Part shown: positions 1-5,482 of the stretch, piece by piece
How positions within the stretch are numbered: the first letter of the stretch is position 1
Layout of the letters: each line of letters starts with the position of its first letter
Origin: Gemmatimonadales bacterium
GTDB lineage: Bacteria; Gemmatimonadota; Gemmatimonadetes; Gemmatimonadales; GWC2-71-9
Direction of reading: 5' to 3'
Length of the DNA: 8,827 nt
NCBI GenBank assembly: GCA_013816685.1
Contig: JACDDX010000054.1
Coordinates: 1 to 8,827 of the forward strand
The notes under the pieces: generated by a model
The model's input: only the letters and a program-made list of their open reading frames with translations
What the model was told of the DNA's origin: nothing
Database searches by the model: none
Position numbers and translations under genes: made by a program

Positions 1-2
1 CC

Positions 3-335
3 TACGAGCAGGGGGAGTTCGCCGACACATACGGCTCCCCCCTCCGCATCGTGAAGCTGGGGTGCTGGGGCCCGGTGGTGCAATGCAACGTGGGCAAGCG
101 CGGGTGGATGGGCGGTGTCGGCGGCTGCCCGAACGTCGGCGGCATCTGCATCGGGTGCACCATGCCCGGCTTTCCTGACAAGTTCATGCCCTTCATGGAC
201 CAGCCGCCTGGGTCGCTGCTGTCAACCGCGGCGGTGATGACCTATGGTCGCGCGATTCAGGCCCTGCGCCGCTTCACCCTGACCTCGATGAACAAGGAGC
301 CGGGGTGGCGAGCCGGTCGGGAGGCGGGCCGGTGA
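3..335 (+). CDS. [NiFe]-hydrogenase small subunit, C-terminal part (group 1h-like)
   Basis: This is the 3' end of a gene entering from the left; about 110 C-terminal residues are visible, frame beginning at base 3. The small subunit carries the Fe-S clusters that take electrons from the [NiFe] site. The visible part has LGCWGPVVQCNVGKRGW, then GGCPNVGG and CIGCTMPGFPDKF, which is the C-terminal cluster-binding region of hydrogenase small subunits. The QCNVGKRGWMGG and TMPGFPDKFMPF wording is, from memory, that of group 1h (actinobacterial-type) enzymes rather than the CIGCSEDGFWD form of standard uptake enzymes. After this region come only about 45 residues, ending in basic GWRAGREAGR, with no transmembrane helix, unlike membrane-anchored group 1d enzymes. 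The TGA stop overlaps the kinase start (GTGA at 332-335), implying translational coupling. The large-subunit gene is not downstream in this window, so it must be upstream or elsewhere. Hydrogenase identity is near certain; the subgroup is likely. Confidence 0.93.
   Translation, partial: YEQGEFADTYGSPLRIVKLGCWGPVVQCNVGKRGWMGGVGGCPNVGGICIGCTMPGFPDKFMPFMDQPPGSLLSTAAVMTYGRAIQALRRFTLTSMNKEPGWRAGREAGR
319..324 (+). promoter_or_regulatory. Ribosome binding site GGGAGG for the sensor kinase
   Basis: GGGAGG lies 7 nt before GTG at 332, inside the end of the hydrogenase gene. It favours 332 as the kinase start over the in-frame upstream GTG at 305, which would overlap the hydrogenase gene by 31 nt and has no comparable site. 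Confidence 0.6.
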
Positions 336-958
336 CGGACGCGCTGAATCATCTCGAGGCCGAAGGGATTCTGCGCGACCTCGCGGCCGTCTTCTCCCGC
401 GGGAATCGGACGGACCGCGACAACCCCACGTCGCACACCAGCACCGCCCTGCTCGATCCGCCGCTGCCTAACCTCGAAGCCAAGTACCGCACGCTGGTGG
501 AGCAGGTCCCGGCGGTCGTGTTCATGGCCTATCTCGACCGCGGGATCGGCGAGGCGTACGTGAGCCCGCGGATCGAGGAGGCGATGGGGTTCTCCCAGGC
601 CGAATGGCTGGAAGATCCGATCCGCTGGTACGACCACATCCATCCCGACGACCAGCTTCGCTGGAGCGTCGAGGCGGCCGAAATGTTCCTGACCGGCCGG
701 CCACTTCGCTCCGCGTACCGCGTCCTGGCACGGGACGGCAGGGTCCGCTGGTTCCAGTGCGAAGTGAAGATGGTGCGGCGCGACGGCGGCCAGCCCTGGT
801 TCCTCCACGGAGTGGGTTTCGACATCACCGAGCTCAAGCAGACCGAGGCCGCCCTCGAGCGCGAGCGCGATCTCCTCGGCGGTGCTCGATACCGTGGGCG
901 CGCTCGTCGTGGTGCTCAGTCCGTCGGGCAACGTCATCCGCTTCAACCGCATGTGTGA
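332..958 (+). CDS. Sensor histidine kinase, N-terminal PAS part (frameshifted from 882-1850)
   Basis: This is the N-terminal half of a sensor kinase. After a low-complexity lead of about 50 residues, a PAS/PAC domain spans roughly residues 51-165: KYRTLVEQVPAVVF, then WYDHIHPDDQLRW typical of the PAS_3 class, then RVLARDGRVRWF, closing with GVGFDITELKQTEAALERERD. No membrane segment is visible, so the sensor is probably cytoplasmic. After ERERDLL (about base 877) the frame loses all similarity and reads arginine-rich shadow sequence to a stop at 956-958. The expected continuation (SAVLDTVGALVVVL, the second PAS domain) lies in the frame of 882-1850. Removing one C from the CC at 874-875, or restoring two lost bases nearby, fuses the halves into a protein of about 505 residues. 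The GTG start at 332 is chosen because it overlaps the hydrogenase stop and has a good ribosome site. The ligand sensed is unknown. Confidence 0.75.
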   Translation: MTDALNHLEAEGILRDLAAVFSRGNRTDRDNPTSHTSTALLDPPLPNLEAKYRTLVEQVPAVVFMAYLDRGIGEAYVSPRIEEAMGFSQAEWLEDPIRWYDHIHPDDQLRWSVEAAEMFLTGRPLRSAYRVLARDGRVRWFQCEVKMVRRDGGQPWFLHGVGFDITELKQTEAALERERDLLGGARYRGRARRGAQSVGQRHPLQPHV

Positions 959-1850
959 GCGCATCAGCGGGTACTCCTTCGACGAGGTCCGCGGGAAACA
1001 GTTCTGGGATCTGTTCCCCGTCGCGGAGGAAGCGGAGAGTGTACGTGCATTGCTGCAGGATCTGCGGGCGGGCGAGGCTCGTACCTGTGAAAGCGACTGG
1101 ACCACCCGCGATGGATCCCGCCGACGGATCGCCTGGTCCAACACGGTGCTGCCGGAAGCCACCTGGGGCCCTACCCATGTCATCACCACCGGCATCGACA
1201 TTACCGAACGGAAGCGGATGGAATCCGCACTGCTCGAGATCAGCGGCCGCGAGCAGCGCCAGATCGGACAGGACCTGCACGACGGCCTGGGCCAGCACCT
1301 GACCGGGATCGCCTTCATGAGCAAGGTGCTGGAGCAGCAGCTCACCGAGTCCGAAGCAGCGCAGGCACCGCACGCGGCGAAGATCGTCCGGCTGGTGAAC
1401 GATGCCATCCACCGGACCCGGCAGCTCGCCCGGGGGCTGATCCCCGTCTTCTCCGGCGCGCACGGGCTCATGGCCGCGCTGCAGCAATGGGCGGCCGAGG
1501 TCGAGGACCTGTTCCACGTCCCCTGCCGTTTCGACTGCGCGGATCCGATTCTGATCACGGACGTCACCGTGGCCACCCATCTGTTTCACGTCGCGCAGGA
1601 GGCGGTGAATAACGCCATCAAGCATGGCCGGCCCGAGCACATCGTGCTGACGCTGTCGCGTACCCGGGACGGCGGCAGCCTGCGCATCGAAGACGACGGA
1701 ACCGGCATCGCGGAGGTACCATCCACCCAGCCCGGGCTCGGACTTCGGATCATGAGCTATCGGGCCAGCATGATCGGCCGCTCGCTCGAGGTCCATCGCC
1801 GTCTGCCGCGCGGCACCGCCATCTGCTGCCGTTTTCCACTGGAGCGCTGA
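882..1850 (+). CDS. Sensor histidine kinase, PAS + HisKA_3 + HATPase part (NarL-family partner)
   Basis: This is the C-terminal part of the kinase that begins at 332. Residues 1-112 are a second PAS domain, starting VLDTVGALVVVLSPSGN and ending TGIDITERKRME. Next is a HisKA_3 dimerisation domain with the phosphoacceptor His133 in REQRQIGQDLHDGLGQHL, and then an ATPase domain with N-box HVAQEAVNNAIKHG (Asn243/244), G1 box EDDGTGI and G2 box GLGLRIMSYRASMIG. This is the architecture of NarX/DegS/LiaS-type kinases, which pair with NarL-type regulators such as the one 14 nt downstream. The GTG at 882 has no ribosome site and sits exactly where PAS2 should join the upstream half, so it is probably not a true start. 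The entry reflects a frameshifted gene; all kinase core residues are intact. Either the shift is a sequence error and the kinase is functional, or it is real and the sensor has been disabled. Confidence 0.85.
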   Translation: MLDTVGALVVVLSPSGNVIRFNRMCERISGYSFDEVRGKQFWDLFPVAEEAESVRALLQDLRAGEARTCESDWTTRDGSRRRIAWSNTVLPEATWGPTHVITTGIDITERKRMESALLEISGREQRQIGQDLHDGLGQHLTGIAFMSKVLEQQLTESEAAQAPHAAKIVRLVNDAIHRTRQLARGLIPVFSGAHGLMAALQQWAAEVEDLFHVPCRFDCADPILITDVTVATHLFHVAQEAVNNAIKHGRPEHIVLTLSRTRDGGSLRIEDDGTGIAEVPSTQPGLGLRIMSYRASMIGRSLEVHRRLPRGTAICCRFPLER

Positions 1851-1864
1851 CGCAAAGGAGCGCC

Positions 1865-2551
1865 GTGCCACACCGTACACCCGCTCGGTCCGTACGCACC
1901 AAGCACCGCGTCTTTGTGGTCGACGACCACCCGATCGTGCGGCAGGGGATCGCGCTCCTGATCGACCAGGAACCGGACCTCGAGGTGTGCGGCGAGGCGG
2001 AAGAGGCGGAAAGCGGCCTCGCCGCGATCGCGGCCAGCCGCCCCGACGTCGTGGTGCTGGACATTTCGCTCCCGGGCCCCGACGGCATCGACTTTCTCAA
2101 GACCTTGCGCGCGACGGACCCGGCGCTGCCGGTGCTCGTGCTCTCGATGCACGATGAGTCGGTGTACGCCGAACGCGCGATCAGGGCCGGCGCGAACGGC
2201 TACATCATGAAGCAGGAGGCCACCGAAAACGTGCTCGTGGCGCTCCGGCGGATCCTGCGGCATGAGATGTACGTGAGCGACCGGATGGCGAGCGCGATGC
2301 TGCGGCAGCTCGCGTCGGGCGCCGGGCGAACCGGCCAGGCGCCCATCGAGCGGCTCAGCGATCGTGAGCTGGAGGTGTTCCGCCTGATCGGCGGCGGCCA
2401 CGGAACACGCAAGATTGCCGACGAACTGCACCTCAGCGTGAAGACGGTCGAGTCCTACCAGGCGCACATCAAGGAGAAGCTGGCGCTGCAGAGCTCCCGG
2501 GCGCTGGTGCAGCGCGCCATCGAGTGGCGGCTGGAAGAACCGGCGAAATAG
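1865..2551 (+). CDS. NarL/FixJ-type response regulator
   Basis: A 228-residue DNA-binding response regulator. The receiver domain (about residues 15-130) has the acidic pair Asp20/Asp21, phosphoacceptor Asp66 in VVVLDISLPGPDG, Ser94 in VLVLSMH and Lys116 in GYIMKQEA, so all switch residues are present. A linker of about 30 residues leads to a LuxR/GerE helix-turn-helix (about 164-209), with LSDRELEVFRLIGGGHGTRKIA followed by LSVKTVESYQAHIKEKL. The start is GTG at 1865, with AAAGGAG (1854-1860) 4 nt before it. The gene lies 14 nt after the histidine kinase and is its evident cognate partner. Its position between the hydrogenase structural gene and the maturation genes makes it a likely transcriptional regulator of hydrogenase expression; this is inferred from context. 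It differs in class from the NtrC-type HoxA that controls Ralstonia hydrogenases. Confidence 0.93.
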   Translation: MPHRTPARSVRTKHRVFVVDDHPIVRQGIALLIDQEPDLEVCGEAEEAESGLAAIAASRPDVVVLDISLPGPDGIDFLKTLRATDPALPVLVLSMHDESVYAERAIRAGANGYIMKQEATENVLVALRRILRHEMYVSDRMASAMLRQLASGAGRTGQAPIERLSDRELEVFRLIGGGHGTRKIADELHLSVKTVESYQAHIKEKLALQSSRALVQRAIEWRLEEPAK

Positions 2552-2724
2552 CCCTGCCGCTGGCGTGTCATCCGGGAATCCCTGATGCTGATCATAGATT
2601 TTCGCAGCCGATTTGAAGGGCCGCGCCCTCTTGCGACCAGCCCCGGGAAGCACGAATATGGAGCGCACCCGCTAAATCAGTCCACATCTCTCTCGACTTC
2701 ACCGCCGTTCGAGAAGGAGCGTAC
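2552..2724 (+). other. Intergenic region, probable promoter region for the hyp cluster
   Basis: This 173-nt gap is the only sizeable non-coding stretch in the window. It contains AT-richer patches (2587-2617, 2652-2660 and 2671-2690) in an otherwise GC-rich background, which suits a promoter or operator ahead of the hyp operon. A possible but weak sigma-70-like pair is TTGCGA (2631-2636) with GAATAT (2654-2659) at 17-nt spacing; the -10 matches only three of six consensus positions. No strong terminator and no convincing long inverted repeat was found. The regulatory role is inferred from position. Confidence 0.35.
2713..2719 (+). promoter_or_regulatory. Ribosome binding site GAAGGAG before the YceI-like gene
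   Basis: GAAGGAG lies 5 nt before ATG at 2725. It is a strong site, yet the ATG opens only a 30-codon reading frame before a stop. This suggests that a real gene began here and has since been frameshifted. Confidence 0.5.
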
Positions 2725-2993
2725 ATGCCCGCCACGGTCCCGTACGGCCGCATCACCCAGAAGGCCCCCGCAGTCCGCAGTTCACCTTGGCAGGCGACCT
2801 CACCCTGCACGGGGTGACCCGACCGCAGACCGTTGCCGTCCGGGTGTCCCAGATGGGTGGGACGCTGCGCGGCCAGGGAGAGACCACGGTCAAGCAGAGC
2901 GACGACGGTATCCGGCTGGTCTCGGTCGCCGGGGGCATGCTGAAGGTCAAGGACGAGGTGAAGTTGACCTTCGAAATCGTTGCGCGGAAATAG
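2725..2993 (+). pseudogene. Short, frameshifted YceI-like protein remnant
   Basis: From about base 2778 to the TAG at 2991-2993 the frame reads a YceI-domain C-terminus: FTLAGDLTLHGVTRP, then LRGQGETTVKQSDDGI, then SVAGGMLKVKDEVKLTFEIV. YceI proteins are lipocalin-like beta-barrels, usually about 170-200 residues, that bind isoprenoid-type lipids. Only about 70 residues are present here, beginning near the conserved DLTLHGVT strand. The well-placed ATG at 2725 (GAAGGAG 5 nt upstream) is in another frame and reads MPATVPYGRITQKAP before going astray. Adding one C to the C5 run at 2765-2769 joins the two frames into an uninterrupted product of about 90 residues. Even so, most of the barrel would be missing. 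The only start codon in the YceI frame, TTG at 2787, has no ribosome site. It is therefore most likely a decayed gene, or a truncated domain interrupted by a sequence error. Its stop is 16 nt before hypC. Confidence 0.6.
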
Positions 2994-3009
2994 AATAGGA
3001 CGACAACCC

Positions 3010-3303
3010 ATGTGCCTTGCCATTCCAGGCCAAATCGTCGAACTGATCACCGAGCCCGCCCAGTTGGCCATGGTGGAGGTCACCGGGGTGCGACGCCGTG
3101 TGGACCTCGGGCTCCTGCTGGACGACATGCCTGCCGTCGGTGACTGGGTGCTGATCCACGTCGGGTTCGCCATGAGCCGAATCAGCGAGCGCCAGGCCGA
3201 AGACCAGATGCGCATGCTGGCGGTCCTCGGTGAGGACGAGGCCGCCATGGAGGAGGTGCGCGGCTACGGCCTCGAGGAGCGGCGGGAGGAGAAGCGGGCA
3301 TGA
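3010..3303 (+). CDS. hypC: Hydrogenase maturation chaperone HypC
   Basis: HypC is the small chaperone that, with HypD, holds the Fe(CN)2CO unit and escorts it to the hydrogenase large subunit. The 97-residue product opens with the diagnostic MCLAIPGQIVELI; Cys2 is the residue that becomes N-terminal and binds iron and HypD. VEVTGVRRRVDLGLL and VGDWVLIHVGFAMSRI follow the HypC/HupF OB-fold pattern. The tail, EEVRGYGLEERREEKRA, is charged and somewhat longer than in HypC proteins of about 80-90 residues. The start is ATG at 3010, with AGGA (2997-3000) upstream; an earlier in-frame start near 2980 would bury the MCLAIPG terminus and overlap the YceI remnant. The TGA stop overlaps the hypD start (ATGA, 3300-3303), so the two are translationally coupled, matching their 1:1 complex. 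Confidence 0.97.
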   Translation: MCLAIPGQIVELITEPAQLAMVEVTGVRRRVDLGLLLDDMPAVGDWVLIHVGFAMSRISERQAEDQMRMLAVLGEDEAAMEEVRGYGLEERREEKRA

Positions 3304-4430
3304 AATACGTCGATGAGTTCCGCGATTCCGACCTCATCGGCAGGGCCTGCGACGAGATCCGCCGGCTGGCCGAGCCGGGGCGGCACTATCGATTGATGGA
3401 GGTGTGCGGCGGACATACCCATGCGATCTACCGCTTCGGTCTCAAGGATGTGCTCCCCGAGAACATCGAGCTGATCCACGGCCCCGGCTGCCCGGTCTGC
3501 GTCCTGCCGATGGGGCGGATCGACGACGGGCTCGCCTTGGCGCGCGACCCGAACGTCATCTTCGCCGCGTTCGGCGACATGATGCGGGTCCCGGGTGCGC
3601 AGGGCAGCCCGTTGGAACACAAGGCACGGGGACTCGACGTGCGGATCGTGTACTCGCCGAGCGACGCGCTCAAGCTGGCGCGCACGAACCCCGACCGCCA
3701 CGTGATGTTCTTCGCCATCGGGTTCGAAACCACGGCCCCCTCCACCGCTCTCACTCTGATGCGCGCGCGGGCCGAGGGAATTCGGAACTTCTCGGTGTTC
3801 TGCAATCACGTAACGATCATCCCCGCCATCCGGGCCATCCTCGACTCGCCCGACATGCGGCTCGACGGCTTCCTGGGTCCGGGGCACGTGTCCACCGTCA
3901 TCGGCTGCCGGCCGTACGAGTGGATCGCCGCCACGGAGCACAAGCCCATCGTGGTGTCGGGCTTCGAGCCGGTGGACATGCTGCAGTCGATCGTCATGCT
4001 CCTCCGCCAGCTGCGGGAGGGGCGCAGCGTGGTGGAGAACCAGTATACGCGGGTCGTGCCCTGGGAGGGGAACCGCGCCGCGCTCCGGGCGCTGGCGGAG
4101 GTCTTCGAGCTGCGGCCCTATTTCGAGTGGCGCGGTCTCGGATTCATCTCGCAGTCCGCGCTGCAGCTCCGGGACGCGTACGCCGCATGGGACGCCGAGC
4201 GGGTGTTCCGGGTTCCGGGCGTGCGGGTGACCGATCCCAAGGCGGCGCAGTGCGGTGAGGTGCTGAAGGGTGTCCTCAAGCCACACCAGTGCAAACTGTT
4301 TGGCCGGGAGTGCACGCCGGAACATCCGGTCGGTGCACTGATGGTTTCCTCGGAAGGCTCATGCGCAGCGTACTACAATTACGAACATCGGAAGACCGCG
4401 GCCTCGCTCCGGGTGCTGACACCGGCCTGA
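3300..4430 (+). CDS. hypD: Hydrogenase maturation protein HypD (Fe-S scaffold for Fe(CN)2CO)
   Basis: HypD is the redox-active [4Fe-4S] protein on which, with HypC, the Fe(CN)2CO group is assembled; it accepts cyanide from HypE. The 376-residue product is of normal length and has every family landmark: MEVCGGHTH (Cys36), HGPGCPVCVLP (Cys64, Cys67), FFAIGFETTAPSTAL, FCNHV, and DGFLGPGHVSTVIG. Near the C-terminus are the cluster cysteines in QCGEVLKG, CKLFGREC and SSEGSCAAYY. The start is ATG at 3300, overlapping the hypC stop by 4 nt and preceded by GGGAGGAG (3284-3291) at 8-nt spacing. It was probably co-translated with hypC. Nothing is unusual in the protein. Its 3' end overlaps or abuts hypE, depending on the true hypE start. 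Confidence 0.98.
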   Translation: MKYVDEFRDSDLIGRACDEIRRLAEPGRHYRLMEVCGGHTHAIYRFGLKDVLPENIELIHGPGCPVCVLPMGRIDDGLALARDPNVIFAAFGDMMRVPGAQGSPLEHKARGLDVRIVYSPSDALKLARTNPDRHVMFFAIGFETTAPSTALTLMRARAEGIRNFSVFCNHVTIIPAIRAILDSPDMRLDGFLGPGHVSTVIGCRPYEWIAATEHKPIVVSGFEPVDMLQSIVMLLRQLREGRSVVENQYTRVVPWEGNRAALRALAEVFELRPYFEWRGLGFISQSALQLRDAYAAWDAERVFRVPGVRVTDPKAAQCGEVLKGVLKPHQCKLFGRECTPEHPVGALMVSSEGSCAAYYNYEHRKTAASLRVLTPA

Positions 4431-5473
4431 CGATCGAGGCGTCGCTCCGCTTCCGCGACCCGCAGATCGAGATGGCGCACGGCGCGGGCGGCAAGGCGTC
4501 GCGCCGGCTGGTCGACGGGCTCTTCGCGCCGCTGCTGTTCGACAGCGGGCAGCCCGCCTTGGGCGACCGGCTGAGTGACGCCGCGCGCGTCACGGTGGGA
4601 GGTGCGCCGGTCGCCATTACCACAGACAGCTTCGTGGTGACGCCGCTGGTCTTTCCGGGCGGGTCCATCGGTGAGCTGGCGGTAAACGGGACCGTGAACG
4701 ACCTCGCCGTGGGTGGCGCCCGCCCGGTGGCGCTGGTGACGACGTTCGTGCTCGAGGCCGGCCTCCCGACCGACACCCTCGCGGCCGAGGTTCGGGCGAT
4801 GGGACGTGCCGCGCGCGAGGCGGGCGTTGCCATCGTGGGCGGCGACACCAAGGTCGTCGAGCATGGCAAGGTGGATCGGCTCTACATCACCACCACCGGG
4901 ATCGGGCAGCCGCTCGCGGGGGTGTCGCTGTCGGCGCGCTTGGTGTGCCCCGGCGACCAGATCATTCTCTCAGGGCCGATCGGCGACCACGGCATTACGA
5001 TCCTGCTCGCCCGCGGGGAGCTCGATCTGGAAGCCGACCTCGGCTCGGACACCCGCTCGGTCTTTCCGATGGTCGAGGCGCTCGTGACGGCGGCCGGGCC
5101 GTCCGTTCGCTGGATGCGGGATCCGACCCGCGGCGGCGTCGCCACGTCGCTCAATGAGCTCGCGCTCGACAGCGGGCTCGGCGTGCATCTGTTCGAGGAG
5201 TCGATACCGGTGCGCGACGAGGTACGGGGCGCCTGCGAGCTGCTCGGTCTCGATCCGCTGCACATCGCCAACGAGGGCCAGTTCCTCGCCGTGGTCACCG
5301 CCGAGCAGGCGTCTCGCGCGCTGGACGCCATCCGCGCCGCTGGCGGCGCGGGTGCCGTGATCATCGGCGAGGTGCGCGACGAGCCCGCCGGAGCGGTGCT
5401 CGTGGCCACGCGCTATGGCGGCACCCGGATCGTGGACATGCTGGTCGGCGACCCGCTGCCGCGGATCTGCTGA
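4361..5473 (+). CDS. hypE: Hydrogenase maturation protein HypE (thiocyanate-forming dehydratase)
   Basis: HypE dehydrates the thiocarboxamide that HypF places on its C-terminal cysteine, forming a thiocyanate whose cyanide goes to iron on HypC-HypD. It belongs to the PurM/SelD ATP-binding fold. Landmarks in order are MAHGAGGKASRRLVD, TTDSFVVTPLVFPGGSIGEL, NGTVNDLAVGGARPVAL, VGGDTKVVEHG, DPTRGGVATSLNELA and NEGQFLAVV. The protein ends in the invariant PRIC, the acceptor cysteine being the last residue. The start is uncertain. ATG 4361 gives 370 residues but overlaps hypD by 70 nt. GTG 4289 overlaps more, with no ribosome site. ATG 4472 would begin inside the AHGAGG strand and drop the RFRDPQIE segment that family members have. 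CTG 4427, overlapping the hypD TGA, gives a natural length of 348 residues if CTG is used. Identity is certain; only the N-terminus is in doubt. Confidence 0.96.
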   Translation: MRSVLQLRTSEDRGLAPGADTGLTIEASLRFRDPQIEMAHGAGGKASRRLVDGLFAPLLFDSGQPALGDRLSDAARVTVGGAPVAITTDSFVVTPLVFPGGSIGELAVNGTVNDLAVGGARPVALVTTFVLEAGLPTDTLAAEVRAMGRAAREAGVAIVGGDTKVVEHGKVDRLYITTTGIGQPLAGVSLSARLVCPGDQIILSGPIGDHGITILLARGELDLEADLGSDTRSVFPMVEALVTAAGPSVRWMRDPTRGGVATSLNELALDSGLGVHLFEESIPVRDEVRGACELLGLDPLHIANEGQFLAVVTAEQASRALDAIRAAGGAGAVIIGEVRDEPAGAVLVATRYGGTRIVDMLVGDPLPRIC

Positions 5474-5482
5474 GCGGCACCC

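Noticed and set aside
257..1576. Open frame of 439 codons on the - strand opposite the kinase
   Set aside because: The + strand reads clear PAS and histidine kinase motifs over the same bases; the - frame shows low-complexity S/R/A-rich sequence with no family signature.
2617..2629. Hairpin AGGGC-CGC-GCCCT as a terminator after the response regulator
   Set aside because: The stem is only 5 bp and is followed by CTTGCG rather than a run of T. Such short GC hairpins are expected by chance in this GC-rich sequence.
2585..2998. Open frame of 137 codons on the + strand across the intergenic gap and the YceI remnant
   Set aside because: Over 2778-2993 the YceI similarity is in a different frame, and this frame gives an R/P-rich product without a ribosome site. 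It is a shadow frame.
3264..4325. Open frame of 353 codons on the - strand opposite hypD
   Set aside because: HypD on the + strand is complete and canonical. The antisense product is rich in H, R, P and E with no recognisable motif.
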